Shown: piece after piece, positions 50,196 to 59,660 of the stretch
How positions within the stretch are numbered: the first letter of the stretch is position 1
Layout of the letters: every line of letters begins with the position of its first letter
Assembly: GCF_001866665.1 (NCBI RefSeq)
Contig: NZ_MLYO01000045.1
Coordinates: 62,001 to 126,000, forward strand
From: Streptomyces monashensis
GTDB taxonomy: Bacteria > Actinomycetota > Actinomycetes > Streptomycetales > Streptomycetaceae
Direction: 5' to 3'
DNA length: 64,000 nt
Notes under the pieces: model-generated
The model's database searches: none
Told to the model about the DNA's origin: nothing
What the model saw: only the letters and a program-made list of their open reading frames with translations
Made by a program: the position numbers and the translations under genes

Positions 50196-51117
50196 GGAGT
50201 TCCCGCGTCCGCCGCGCCAGTGCCTCCCGTACCGAGTCCGGCGCGAGGACCCGCAGCGGCGTGCCGAGGCCCAGGAGATAGCGGGCGAGGCCGTCCGGGT
50301 CCGGGCCGCCGATCTCGACGGTCGTGGCATCGGGGCCGTCGGGGTGGTGGGTGCCGATCGTGGCGGGGACGAGCCGTAGCGCCGCGCGCAGCGGGAGCGG
50401 GAGGCGGACGGTCGCCGTCAGCGGGTAGGGGCCGGTGGCGATGTTGCGGGAGACCAGGTGGGCCGGGTCGGGCGCGTCGGTGAGGTCGGCCGGCCGGCCG
50501 GTGGGCTGGAGGCGGTCGACGCGGTCGGCGCGGAAGGTGCGCCACTGGCCCCGGGCGACGTCCCGCGCGACGAAGTACCAGAGCCGGCCGGTGTGGACCA
50601 GGCGGTACGGGTCGATCTCCCGGACGGTCGACCGGCCCTCCCCGTCCGTGTACGACAGCCGGGCCCGCTCGCCGCGCCGGCACGCCGCCGCCAGCTCGAG
50701 CAGCAGGCCGGGGCGGAGCCGGGGCGCGTGCGTACCCGGCAGGCGTACGAAGGCGTCGTCCAGGTCGCCGAGGCGGTCCGCGACCCTGCGCGGCAGGACC
50801 TGGCGCAGCTTCAGCATGGCGGACAGGGCCGCCTGGTCACCGCCCAGCGCGGCCTCGCCCAGCCCCACCGCCACGGCCAGCGCCTCCTCGTCGTCGAGGA
50901 TCAGCGGGGGGACGTGGGACCCGGCGCGGAGGCGGTATCCGCCCCAGGGCCCGGCTTCGGAGTCCACCGTGTAGCCGAGTTCCCGCAGCCGCGCCACGTC
51001 CCGGCGGACCGTGCGGTCCGTGACCTCCATGCGCTCGGCCAGTTCGGCACACGTCCACGACGGTCGGGAGGTCAGGAGCGACAGCAGCCGCAGCAGGCGG
51101 GCGGACGCGGCGATCAC
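50179..51117 (-). CDS. WYL-domain transcriptional regulator
   Basis: This 312-residue protein has a DeoR-type winged helix (residues 1-60, LLSLLTSRPSWTCAELAERM and TVRRDVARLRELGY) followed by a WYL domain (about 130-230, YRLVHTGRLWYFVARD, TFRADRVDRLQPTG) and a WCX-like C-terminus. GTG 51117 is chosen because VIAASARLLRLL is the usual N-terminus; ATG 51147 is possible. It is divergent from a VOC gene (72 bp apart), its probable target. Confidence 0.9.
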   Translation of the reverse strand: MIAASARLLRLLSLLTSRPSWTCAELAERMEVTDRTVRRDVARLRELGYTVDSEAGPWGGYRLRAGSHVPPLILDDEEALAVAVGLGEAALGGDQAALSAMLKLRQVLPRRVADRLGDLDDAFVRLPGTHAPRLRPGLLLELAAACRRGERARLSYTDGEGRSTVREIDPYRLVHTGRLWYFVARDVARGQWRTFRADRVDRLQPTGRPADLTDAPDPAHLVSRNIATGPYPLTATVRLPLPLRAALRLVPATIGTHHPDGPDATTVEIGGPDPDGLARYLLGLGTPLRVLAPDSVREALARRTRELLDAQS

Positions 51118-51189
51118 GGCCGAAGTCTCGCACACGGCCGCGCACAACCAGGACCGGAACTGTCCTGATCATGTCCTACCGTCCTCCCC

Positions 51190-51576
51190 ATGAGCACAGA
51201 CACCACTCCCGCACCCGCGTTCCGCTACGCCGCCGTCACCTTCGACTGCGCCGACCCGGCCGAACTCGCCCGCTTCTACGGTGAGTTGCTCGGCTACCCG
51301 ACCCTGTTCTCCACGGACGACTTCTTCTTCCTCGGCAAGGAGGGCGCGGCCGGACTCGGCTTCACCCGCGTCGCCGACTACCGCCCGCCGACCTGGCCGG
51401 ACCCGGCACAGGGGAAGCAGGCGCACATCGAGCTGGGTGTGGACGATCTGGACAGCGCCGAGCAGCACCTGCTCGAACTGGGCGCCACGAAGCCGGAGTT
51501 CCAGCCGCAGCCGGAGCGGTGGCGGGTCCTGCTGGACCCGGCGGGGCATCCGTTCTGCATCACGACCCTCGTCTGA
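51190..51576 (+). CDS. VOC (glyoxalase/bleomycin resistance) family protein
   Basis: This 128-residue protein has two beta-alpha-beta-beta-beta modules: FDCADPAELARFYGELLGY at the start and IELGVDDLDSAEQHLLELGA with LLDPAGHPFCI at the end, typical for the VOC fold. It is probably monomeric or dimeric in the cytosol. The ligand is unknown. The divergent WYL gene suggests it is inducible. Confidence 0.92.
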   Translation: MSTDTTPAPAFRYAAVTFDCADPAELARFYGELLGYPTLFSTDDFFFLGKEGAAGLGFTRVADYRPPTWPDPAQGKQAHIELGVDDLDSAEQHLLELGATKPEFQPQPERWRVLLDPAGHPFCITTLV

Positions 51577-51636
51577 CGGCGCCGTCGCGGGCGATCGAGG
51601 ACGCGGGTGGCCGGGCCGGACCCTGACGCCACGCCG

Positions 51637-52830
51637 TCAGTACACGGCCCCGCCGACCGGCCGGTCCCGCATCTCGTCTCCGCTGCCCTGGCCGGGGACC
51701 GGCGCCGGTCCGCGGGGCCGGCGGCCGCCCCGCCGCCCCCGTGGCGTGCGCTGCGGCCACAGCAGGACGTACGCCGCCGAGCCGATGCAGAAGGCCAGCC
51801 GGATGAGGCCCTGGGTGGAGTCCGAGGGGATCACCAGGACGCTGCCGTAGAGCGCGATCAGGGCGATCCAGCTGACCCAGGGGACCAGGCGGCGCTGGCC
51901 GATCGAGTCCCAGATGAGCGTGCCCAGGAGGACCGAGGCGTTGTAGTACGTGTACACGCTCGGGTCCAGCATGATGCGCGCGTCGGCGGCGAGGAAGACG
52001 ACCGCCGGCCAGCGGCCCCGGCGTACGGCCAGTGCGCCGAGGGCCAGCCCCAGGGCCATCTGGGCGGGGCGGTCCCACGGCGGTGTGACGGGGTCGTTCA
52101 CGCCGAACCAGCGCAGGGCGGACGCCGGCTGGTTGGGGATGGTGAAACGGGCCGCCGCGAAGGTGTTCAGGTGGCTCAGGTAGAAGGGCAGCCAGGCCAC
52201 CGCCACCAGGCCGAAGGCCCAGGCCGCCGAGCGCAGGCGGACCCCTCGGGGCAGGGCCAGCAGGAGCGGCAGGAAGCCCACCGCCCACGGTTTCGAGTCG
52301 ACCGCCAGGGCCAGGAAGACGCCCACCGCCGTGGCTTTTCCGCGCACCAGCGCGCGGACCGCGAGCGTCGTGAAGAACAGGGCCAGGACGTCGTCGAGGT
52401 GGGCGAAGCGGACCGAGACCTCCACCCACATCGGGATGAAGGCGGCACCGGCTATCAGGACGCGTTGTTGCAGGCGTTTGTGGTTGAGGCCCGTGCCCCG
52501 GTTGTAGTCGGCGGCGGCCCGGCCGATCAGGACCAGCATGTAGAGGCCCAGGCCGGACATGAACGCGTCGGCGAGTTTCTCGCCGACGGCGAGGGGGAAG
52601 GGTGCGAAGAGTCCGGCGACCAGGAAGCTGACGGGGCCGATCTGGAGTTCGGGGTGGTTGGCGTAGAGGGCCAGCCCGCCGCCGGCCTGCTGGTTGAAGA
52701 GCAGCTGCTGGCCGGTTCTCAGGTAGTGCCAGGACACGGGCGCGTGGCGTTCGGCCACCAAGAACCAGACGATCGTCCACAAAGTGAGCAGGACGATGTG
52801 CCACCGCACCGGGTTATGCCCGAACCGCAC
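51637..52830 (-). CDS. Polytopic membrane protein (GT-C-like)
   Basis: This 397-residue protein has about nine hydrophobic helices, an early extracytoplasmic loop with YANHPELQIGPVSF, and FAHLDDVLALFFTTLAVRAL, where the Asp pair could be the catalytic aspartate of a GT-C glycosyltransferase of the polyprenyl-phosphate type. The C-terminus is Arg/Gly/Pro-rich. GTG 52830 is the start. The function is not certain; the family resemblance is to DUF2029/GT87. Confidence 0.7.
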   Translation of the reverse strand: MRFGHNPVRWHIVLLTLWTIVWFLVAERHAPVSWHYLRTGQQLLFNQQAGGGLALYANHPELQIGPVSFLVAGLFAPFPLAVGEKLADAFMSGLGLYMLVLIGRAAADYNRGTGLNHKRLQQRVLIAGAAFIPMWVEVSVRFAHLDDVLALFFTTLAVRALVRGKATAVGVFLALAVDSKPWAVGFLPLLLALPRGVRLRSAAWAFGLVAVAWLPFYLSHLNTFAAARFTIPNQPASALRWFGVNDPVTPPWDRPAQMALGLALGALAVRRGRWPAVVFLAADARIMLDPSVYTYYNASVLLGTLIWDSIGQRRLVPWVSWIALIALYGSVLVIPSDSTQGLIRLAFCIGSAAYVLLWPQRTPRGRRGGRRPRGPAPVPGQGSGDEMRDRPVGGAVY

Positions 52831-52947
52831 GTTCCGCTTCCGTCCTTCCCGTTACCGCACCACCTGCTAAGAGGGGTTGCCGGATCAGGTGGTTCATCGG
52901 GTCGGTCCGCCAACAGGATTGTCAGTGGGGAACCCTACAGTCACCCT

Positions 52948-53763
52948 ATGGCGACTCTTCCCAACCCTCTGCCCCGGCTGGCCCTCGACCCCAGCGGCCG
53001 TTCCCTGGGGCTGCGGCTGCCTCCGGGCCGGCTGGTCGACGCGACCGACGAAGGCCCCTGGCACGAACCCCTGTTGTGGCACGCGGAGAAGCCTGCCGCG
53101 CCCGGCACCTGGAAGGCCCTGGGCGCGCCCGGCGCCCGGGTCGGTCTGCTGCCCGTGCTCGTGGACCTGGGCGGCCCCGAGGCGGGCGGCCCGCGGAACT
53201 GGGGGCTGCTGCCCGGCGAGACCTCGTATCCGGGCGACCACGACGCCGAGGACGTCCTCGCGGAGTACTGGGAGGACTGGGCCGAGGAGGAGACCGGCGG
53301 GCCGATCGAGCCGTTCGGGGCCGACTGGCCGGGGCTCGCGCCCGCGCCGACCCCGACCGGCGACCCCGACACGCGCGCGGCCCAGGTGGCGGACTCGCTG
53401 ACGGACGAGACGTCCGAATGGTTCAAGGAGGCACATCTCGCCCTGGTCCCGGCCCGCCGCTCCGCCGACATACCGGCGGCGATCGGCTGGACCGGGCCGC
53501 AGTACCACGACGGTGACGTGGCCCGACCGTGCGCGGTCCTGCGCTCGTGGGAGGACCGCTTCGGGATACGGGTGGTCGGGCTCGGCCTCGACGTCCTGGT
53601 CGTGTCCGTCGCGGCCCCGCCCGCCACGGTCGCCGACGCGGAGAGCCTCGCCGCCGAGCACTTCGCCTTCTGCCCCGACCTCGCCGAGGGCGGCTCGGGC
53701 GGCCTGCGGGAGTACGCCAAGGGCCTGGTCGGCGGCCACTCCTGGGCCTTCTCCTGGGACTGA
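52948..53763 (+). CDS. DUF4253 domain protein
   Basis: This soluble 271-residue protein ends in the DUF4253 domain (about 165-270): IGWTGPQYHDGDV, AVLRSWEDRFGIRVVGLG, SLAAEHFAFCPD, and a closing HSWAFSWD. The N-terminal part carries an acidic AEYWEDWAEEE loop. No catalytic function is known. It starts at ATG 52948, divergent from the membrane protein gene. Confidence 0.85.
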   Translation: MATLPNPLPRLALDPSGRSLGLRLPPGRLVDATDEGPWHEPLLWHAEKPAAPGTWKALGAPGARVGLLPVLVDLGGPEAGGPRNWGLLPGETSYPGDHDAEDVLAEYWEDWAEEETGGPIEPFGADWPGLAPAPTPTGDPDTRAAQVADSLTDETSEWFKEAHLALVPARRSADIPAAIGWTGPQYHDGDVARPCAVLRSWEDRFGIRVVGLGLDVLVVSVAAPPATVADAESLAAEHFAFCPDLAEGGSGGLREYAKGLVGGHSWAFSWD

Positions 53764-53961
53764 CCTCGGCGCCCGGGGCCGGGAGGGTCAGTTCGCCTGC
53801 GCCGCCGGTTTCCAGACAGGGATTGTTTCCGCAGGTCAGTGCCTGTTCCGGCGTTCCAGCGTCCCGGATCGGCCGTGGTCACTGGCCGCCGGGACGGGAC
53901 CGCGCACAGGCTGTGAGTCATCCAAACACGTCAACTGGCCCAGCCCGAAAGAGGACTTGCC

Positions 53962-54728
53962 ATGCGTATGCGCCACATCCGTCTGCTCGCCGCCGCCGGC
54001 ACCGCGGTGACCGCCCTCGCGCTCAGCGCGTGCGGTGCGGACGGGACGGGGACGTAGGACGAGGCGCCTCGCGGTCGGTGTCACCGACGGCGAGGGCGGC
54101 GCCGACGCCGGACAAGGCCGCGGGAAAGACGTCCGCCGGTACGTCCGCGACCCGTACCCACACACCGGCCGGCACGTCGGGCGGCACGCGGACCGGCGGC
54201 AGCGGAACCACATCCGGATCGTCCGGCTCCTCCGGCTCCTCGCCCGTGCTGTGCAACGGCGCGAACACCCACGTCACCGCCCGGCCGATGAGCCGCCCCC
54301 TGAACCACATGCTGCTCACGGTGACGAACACGGGCCGCAGGACCTGCGAGCTGACGTACTACCCGATCGTGCGCTTCGACGAGATGCAGTGGGCGCCGCA
54401 GGCGGACAAGGACACCCGGCCGCAGGCGGTGACGACCCTGAAGCCGGGCGGGTCGGGGTACGCGAGCGTGCGGCTGTCGGCCGCCGACGGCAGCGGCGAG
54501 GGCGGGACGACCGCCCGCAGGCTGACGCTGATGTTCCAGGGCATGACCCCGAACAGCGACGGCGGCGCCACCGCGAGCCCGGCCCTGCCGACGAAGGGCG
54601 TCTACTACGACAGCTCGCTGACGGTGCCGTACGGGCAGCAGAGCCTGGACGGCATCGCCGGCTGGTGGGCCCGGCAGGGGGGCGCGGTCAGCGCAGCTTC
54701 CGCGCGGCCTCGGTCGCCCAGTAGGTGA
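53962..54728 (+). pseudogene. DUF4232 lipoprotein gene with a one-base frameshift
   Basis: ATG 53962 gives a lipoprotein signal MRMRHIRLLAAAGTAVTAL with the lipobox LSAC, then stops at TAG 54055 after 31 codons. The DUF4232 domain continues in the other frame (VLCNGANTHVTARPMS, LLTVTNTGRRTCEL, DSSLTVPYGQQSL) to TGA 54728. A single G missing from the GGGG run at about 54046-54049 would restore a continuous reading ADGTGDVGRGASRS. So this is a recent mutation, a slippage site, or a sequencing error. The 3' end overlaps the convergent hemB gene by 41 nt. Confidence 0.88.
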
Positions 54729-55680
54729 GGATGTTCCGGGCGCCGGCCCGCTTGATGCCCGTCAGGGTCTCGAAGATGGCCCGGTCCCGGTCCAGCCAGC
54801 CCTTCTCGGCGGCGGCCTCGATCATCGAGTACTCACCGGAGATCTGGTACGCGGCGACCGGCACGTCCACGGAGTCCGCGACCCTGGCCAGGATGTCGAG
54901 GTACGGCCCGGCCGGCTTGACCATGACCATGTCGGCGCCCTCGGCCAGGTCCAGCTCCACCTCCCGCAGGGACTCACGCCAGTTGGCGGGATCCTGTTGG
55001 TACGTCTTCCGGTCCCCGGTCAGCGAGGAGGCGACGGCCTCGCGGAAGGGGCCGTAGAAGGCGGACGAGTACTTGGCGGTGTAGGCGAGGATCGCCACGT
55101 CCTCGCGCCCGATCTGGTCGAGCGCGTCACGGATGACACCGATCTGGCCGTCCATCATCCCGCTGGGGCCCACGACATGGGCTCCGGCGTCGGCCTGCAC
55201 CTGGGCCATCTCGGCGTACCGCTCCAGGGTGGCGTCGTTGTCGACGCGGCCCTCGGCGTCCAGCACGCCGCAGTGCCCGTGGTCGGTGGTCTCGTCCAGG
55301 CACAGGTCGGACATGACGAGCAGGTCGTCGCCCACCTCGGCGCGCACGTCCCGGATGGCGACCTGCAGGATCCCGTCCGGGTCGGTGCCCGGCGTCCCGA
55401 GGGCGTCCTTCTTCGACTCCTCCGGCACGCCGAACAGCATGATCCCGGAGATCCCGGCCTCCACGGCCTCCAGCGCGGCCTTCTTCAGGCTGTCCCGGGT
55501 GTGCTGCACGACCCCGGGCATCGCCGCGATCGGCACCGGCTCGGCGACGCCCTCGCGGACGAACGCCGGGAGGATGAAGTCGGCGGGGTGCAGGCGGGTC
55601 TCGGCGACCATCCGGCGCATGACGGGCGAGGTCCGCAGCCGCCGGGGACGCGTACCGGGAAAAGATCCGTACTTCGTCAT
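54688..55680 (-). CDS. hemB: Porphobilinogen synthase (5-aminolevulinate dehydratase)
   Basis: This 330-residue enzyme joins two 5-aminolevulinates to porphobilinogen. Marks: RRLRTSPVMRRMVAET, SDLCLDETTDHGHCG (metal-binding region with a Zn-like Cys pair), AYTAKYSSAFYGPFR and MVMVKPAGPYLD with the two active-site lysines, and QISGEYSMI. ATG 55680 follows a 273-bp upstream region. Convergent with the broken DUF4232 gene. It is in the same region as hemACD but is separated from that operon by the phospholipase-like gene. Confidence 0.97.
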   Translation of the reverse strand: MTKYGSFPGTRPRRLRTSPVMRRMVAETRLHPADFILPAFVREGVAEPVPIAAMPGVVQHTRDSLKKAALEAVEAGISGIMLFGVPEESKKDALGTPGTDPDGILQVAIRDVRAEVGDDLLVMSDLCLDETTDHGHCGVLDAEGRVDNDATLERYAEMAQVQADAGAHVVGPSGMMDGQIGVIRDALDQIGREDVAILAYTAKYSSAFYGPFREAVASSLTGDRKTYQQDPANWRESLREVELDLAEGADMVMVKPAGPYLDILARVADSVDVPVAAYQISGEYSMIEAAAEKGWLDRDRAIFETLTGIKRAGARNILTYWATEAARKLR

Positions 55681-55953
55681 GCCGTCTACGCTACGCCCGC
55701 CCGCCGACCGCCTTTGCCAACACGGTGTCGGCCCGCTCTCCGGTCGTGGACGGCCCAGCGGAGGGCCCGCGGACTGCCGCACAGAGGGCCCACAGACACC
55801 GCATTCACGGGCATAGCGACCCCCGCATACGAAGACTTTGCGCTCCCCTGGCCGTCTCTGGAACCGGTGGTCTCCCCAGCGTTCTACGCGCGTGGTGTCA
55901 TGCACGCGCCACCCCCACTCCGGCGAACTCTCTCCCCCCAACAGGAGTCACGC

Positions 55954-56946
55954 ATGCTGCGGAAGGCCCTCACCCGCGCGGCCATAGCCCTGGCCGCCGG
56001 CGCCACGGTCGTCGCCACCGCCGTACCCGCGAGCGCCGCGAGCTACTCGGCGTTCGCCTTCTCCCAGACGACGAGCCAGCCCCAGATCTACGACTTCATC
56101 AACTCGGCCACCAGCTCGCTCGACATGACCATGTACGAGCTGGAGGACACCACCGCCGTCAACGATCTCGTCGCCCTGGAGAACAAGGGCGTGACGGTCC
56201 GGGTCGTGCTCGACCGCCAGCACAAGACCGCCGACAACTCCGCTTACACGACCCTCACGAACGCGGGCGTGGGCGTGGTCTGGTCGTCCGCCTCCTTCAC
56301 CTACACCCACCAGAAGACGATCACGGTCGACGGCACCAAGTCCCTGGTGCTGACCGGCAACCTGACCTCGCAGTACTACCCCACCGGCCGGGACTACGGC
56401 GTCTTCACCGACGACACCCGCGACGTGGCCGCGATCGAGAAGGTCTTCGACGCCGACTACGCCGGCACCTCGGTCACCCCCGGCGACGGCGACCACCTGC
56501 TCTGGTCCCCCACGGACTCCCGCAGCCGCCTGGTCTCCTTCGTCAACTCCGCGACCAAGACCCTCGACGTGCAGGAGCTGGAGTTCAGCGACAGCACGGT
56601 GGTCAACGCGATCGTGGCCCGCGCCAAGGCCGGCGTGAAGGTCCGCGTGGTCCTGGAGGACCCCGCCGGCTACGCCGGCGAGGTCTCCGCGATCAAGGCG
56701 GCGGGCGGCACGGTGGTCGGCTACTCCGACCCCAACGGCTTCTACATCCACGCCAAGGCGATGGTCGCCGACTACGGCCTGTCCACCCAGGCGGTCGAGG
56801 CCGGCTCCATGAACATCAGCAGCAACTCCCTCAGCAACAACCGGGAGCTGGGCATCATCCTCACCGGCACGGGCGTGGCCCAGCCGGTGGCCCAGACGAT
56901 CGAGACGACGTTCGCGGGCGACTACGCGGGCGGGACGGCGGCGTAA
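55954..56946 (+). CDS. Secreted phospholipase D-like protein
   Basis: This protein of 330 residues has a Sec signal peptide (ATAVPASA) and two PLD half-sites: YTHQKTITVDGTKSLVLTGN near 126-145 and YIHAKAMVADYG near 266-277 with SMNISSNSL, so both HKD-type motifs keep His and Lys, and Asp is at the spacing seen in small PLD/nuclease proteins. Two similar halves (AFSQTTSQPQIYDFINSA; RSRLVSFVNSATKTLDV) point to an internal duplication. ACAGGAG precedes ATG 55954. Substrate (phospholipid or nucleic acid) unknown. Confidence 0.9.
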   Translation: MLRKALTRAAIALAAGATVVATAVPASAASYSAFAFSQTTSQPQIYDFINSATSSLDMTMYELEDTTAVNDLVALENKGVTVRVVLDRQHKTADNSAYTTLTNAGVGVVWSSASFTYTHQKTITVDGTKSLVLTGNLTSQYYPTGRDYGVFTDDTRDVAAIEKVFDADYAGTSVTPGDGDHLLWSPTDSRSRLVSFVNSATKTLDVQELEFSDSTVVNAIVARAKAGVKVRVVLEDPAGYAGEVSAIKAAGGTVVGYSDPNGFYIHAKAMVADYGLSTQAVEAGSMNISSNSLSNNRELGIILTGTGVAQPVAQTIETTFAGDYAGGTAA

Positions 56947-56960
56947 CCGCTGAACGACCG

Positions 56961-56993
56961 CGGCGGAGTGCCCCGGCGAGGAGCACTCCGCCG
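56961..56993. terminator. Terminator between PLD-like and hemD genes
   Basis: A perfect 11-bp stem (CGGCGGAGTGC and complement) with an 11-nt loop between the convergent genes. Confidence 0.85.
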
Positions 56994-57000
56994 TACTGCG

Positions 57001-58704
57001 TCAGGTCGTCGAACGACGCCGCCGTGCTCCCGGCCGGCGCTCGCTCGGCCGGGTCACCGGGTCCCCGGCCTCCGCCGCGGCGGAGCGCCGCTTCATGCCG
57101 AACTCGGCCAGCGCCTCCGCCAGCTTGTGCACCGACGGCTCCGGGGCCATGACGTCGACCCGCAGGCCGTGTTCCTCGGCGGTCTTCGCGGTCGCCGGGC
57201 CGATGCAGGCGATCACCGTCACGTTGTGCGGCTTGCCCGCGATGCCCACCAGGTTGCGGACGGTCGAGGAGGACGTGAAGAGCACGGCGTCGAAGCCGCC
57301 GCCCTTGATCGCCTCCCGCGTCTCCGCCGGCGGCGGCGAGGCGCGCACGGTCCGGTAGGCCGTGACGTCGTCGACCTCCCAGCCCAGCTCGATCAGACCG
57401 GCGACCAGGGTCTCCGTGGCGATGTCGGCACGCGGGAGGAACACCCGGTCGATCGGGTCGAAGACCGGGTCGTAGGGCGGCCAGTCCTCCAGCAGGCCCG
57501 CGGCCGACTGCTCCCCGCTCGGTACCAGGTCCGGCTTCACACCGAAGGCGACCAGCGCCTTCGCCGTCTGCTCGCCCACGGCCGCGACCTTGATGCCCGC
57601 GAAGGCACGCGCGTCGAGGCCGTACTCCTCGAACTTCTCCCGGACCGCCTTCACCGCGTTGACCGACGTGAACGCGATCCACTCGTAGCGGCCCGTCACC
57701 AGGCCCTTGACCGCCCGCTCCATCTGCTGCGGGGTGCGCGGCGGCTCCACGGCGATCGTCGGGACCTCGTGCGGCACGGCGCCGTAGGACCGCAGCTGGT
57801 CGGAGAGCGAGGCCGCCTGCTCCTTCGTCCGCGGCACGAGCACCTTCCAGCCGAACAGCGGCTTGGACTCGAACCAGGACAACTGGTCGCGCCGGGCGGC
57901 GGCGGAACGCTCGCCGACCACGGCTATCACCGGCCGGCCGCCGTCCGGCGACGGCAGGACCTTCGCCTGCTTCAGGATCTGCGCGATCGTGCCCAGGGTG
58001 GCGGACCACGTGCGCTGGCGCGTCGTCGTACCGGCGACCGTCACCGTCAGCGGGGTGTCCGGCTTGCGGCCCGCCGAGACCAGCTCGCCCGCCGCCGCGG
58101 CCACCGAGTCGAGGGTCGTCGAGACGACGACCGTGCCGTCGGAGGCGCCGACCTCCGCCCAGCAGCGTTCGGAGGCCGTACGGGCGTCCACGAACCGGAC
58201 GTCCGCGCCCTGCGCGTCCCGCAGCGGCACACCGGCGTACGCCGGCACACCGACCGCGGCCGCCACGCCCGGGACGACCTCGAAGGGCACCCCGGCGGAG
58301 GCGCAGGCGAGCATTTCCTCGGCCGCGTACGTATCAAGTCCCGGGTCCCCGGACACCGCACGGACGACCCGCCTGCCGGACCGCGCGGCCTCCATGACAA
58401 GATGAGCCGCATCCCGGGCAGGAGACGGGGCAGCGGCGGTTGTTGACGTGCCGTCAACGACCGTGAGCTGCGGCGTGCCCATGCCCGGCGGTGACATGGA
58501 GGAAGCGTCCGTCGGCACGACGGAGACGCCCTGCCGCGCGTGCGTCCGGATCACGTCGAGCACCTCGTGCTCGGCGATCAGGACATCCGCGTGCGACAGC
58601 GCCTCCACGGCGCGCAGGGTCAGCAGTCCCGGATCCCCGGGTCCGGCACCGAGGAAGGTGACGTGCCCGTGATCGAGGCCGGCGGTAAGGGCGGTGGGGC
58701 TCAC
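57001..58704 (-). CDS. hemD: Uroporphyrinogen-III synthase fused to a uroporphyrinogen-III methyltransferase-like domain
   Basis: This 567-residue fusion has an N-terminal SUMT-like domain (about 12-260) with VTFLGAGPGDPGLLTLRA and VVPGVAAAVGVPAYAGVPL, and a C-terminal HemD domain (about 280-530) with VLVPRTKEQAASLSDQL, FTSVNAVKAV, VAAVGEQTAKAL and VLFTSSSTVRNL. The C-terminal tail is basic and rich in Arg. The fusion closes the ring of hydroxymethylbilane to uroporphyrinogen III and may methylate it toward siroheme or cobalamin. GTG 58704 overlaps the hemC stop (GTGA). Last gene of rex-hemA-hemC-hemD. Confidence 0.95.
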   Translation of the reverse strand: MSPTALTAGLDHGHVTFLGAGPGDPGLLTLRAVEALSHADVLIAEHEVLDVIRTHARQGVSVVPTDASSMSPPGMGTPQLTVVDGTSTTAAAPSPARDAAHLVMEAARSGRRVVRAVSGDPGLDTYAAEEMLACASAGVPFEVVPGVAAAVGVPAYAGVPLRDAQGADVRFVDARTASERCWAEVGASDGTVVVSTTLDSVAAAAGELVSAGRKPDTPLTVTVAGTTTRQRTWSATLGTIAQILKQAKVLPSPDGGRPVIAVVGERSAAARRDQLSWFESKPLFGWKVLVPRTKEQAASLSDQLRSYGAVPHEVPTIAVEPPRTPQQMERAVKGLVTGRYEWIAFTSVNAVKAVREKFEEYGLDARAFAGIKVAAVGEQTAKALVAFGVKPDLVPSGEQSAAGLLEDWPPYDPVFDPIDRVFLPRADIATETLVAGLIELGWEVDDVTAYRTVRASPPPAETREAIKGGGFDAVLFTSSSTVRNLVGIAGKPHNVTVIACIGPATAKTAEEHGLRVDVMAPEPSVHKLAEALAEFGMKRRSAAAEAGDPVTRPSERRPGARRRRSTT

Positions 58705-59660
58705 TGTGCTCGCTCCCCCATCAGACCGGCCGCGCCCTGGGCGAGCATCTCGGCCGCGAGGTCGCGGCCGAGGGCGATCGCCTGGGTCTCCGTCTGGGGC
58801 ACGGGACCGGTGGTGGACAGCTGCACCATGCGGGTGCCGTCGGTCGTGCCGACGACGCCGCGCAGGCGCATTTCCTTGACAATCTGCCCGTCGGCCAGGA
58901 GGTCGGCCAGCGCGCCCACCGGGGCGGAGCAGCCGGCCTCCAGGGCGGCGAGCAGTGACCGCTCGGCGGTGACGGCGGCCCGCGTGAGCGGGTCGTCGAG
59001 CTCACCGAGCGAGGCGATCAGCGACGCGTTGTCCGCGGCGCACTCGATCGCCAGTGCCCCCTGGCCGGGGGCGGGCAAAACCGTGTCGACCGACAGGAAG
59101 TCGGTCACCTCGTCGCTCCGGCCGATCCGGTTCAGTCCGGCGGCGGCCAGCACGACCGCGTCCAGCTCGCCGTCGTGGACGTACCGGATGCGCGTGTCGA
59201 CATTGCCGCGGATCGGGACCGTCTCGATGTCCAGGCCGTGCGCGCGGGCGTACGCGTTCAGCTGCGCCATGCGCCGCGGCGAACCGGTGCCGATGCGCGC
59301 GCCCCTCGGCAGGTCGGTGAACTTCAGCGCGTCCCGGGCGACGATCACGTCCCGCGGGTCCTCGCGCTTCGGTATGGCGGCCAGGACCAGCCCCTGCGGC
59401 TGCGCGGTCGGGAGGTCCTTGAGCGAGTGAACCGCGAAGTCGACCTCGCCGCGCACCAGCGCGTCGCGCAGCGCCGTGACGAAGACGCCGGTGCCGCCGA
59501 TCTGCGCGAGGTGCTCGCGGGAGGTGTCGCCGTAGGTGGTGATCTCGACCAGCTCCACGGGCCGCCCGGTCACCTGGCGGACGGCCTCCGCCACCTGCCC
59601 GGACTGGGCCATGGCGAGCTTGCTCCGCCTGGTCCCCAGCCTCAGTGCCTTCTCAGTCAT
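58701..59660 (-). CDS. hemC: Hydroxymethylbilane synthase (porphobilinogen deaminase)
   Basis: This 319-residue enzyme links four porphobilinogens. LRLGTRRSKLAMAQ at the start, GEVDFAVHSLKDLP (catalytic Asp near 82), RIGTGSPRRMAQL, PIRGNVDTRI and LEAGCSAPVG (Cys244, dipyrromethane attachment) are all present. ATG 59660 overlaps the hemA stop (ATGA), and its own stop overlaps hemD. Co-transcribed and co-translated with both neighbours. Confidence 0.98.
   Translation of the reverse strand: MTEKALRLGTRRSKLAMAQSGQVAEAVRQVTGRPVELVEITTYGDTSREHLAQIGGTGVFVTALRDALVRGEVDFAVHSLKDLPTAQPQGLVLAAIPKREDPRDVIVARDALKFTDLPRGARIGTGSPRRMAQLNAYARAHGLDIETVPIRGNVDTRIRYVHDGELDAVVLAAAGLNRIGRSDEVTDFLSVDTVLPAPGQGALAIECAADNASLIASLGELDDPLTRAAVTAERSLLAALEAGCSAPVGALADLLADGQIVKEMRLRGVVGTTDGTRMVQLSTTGPVPQTETQAIALGRDLAAEMLAQGAAGLMGERAQ

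Noticed and set aside
48344..50683. 780-codon minus-strand frame across argS
   Set aside because: Antisense of the intact arginyl-tRNA synthetase; low-complexity composition.
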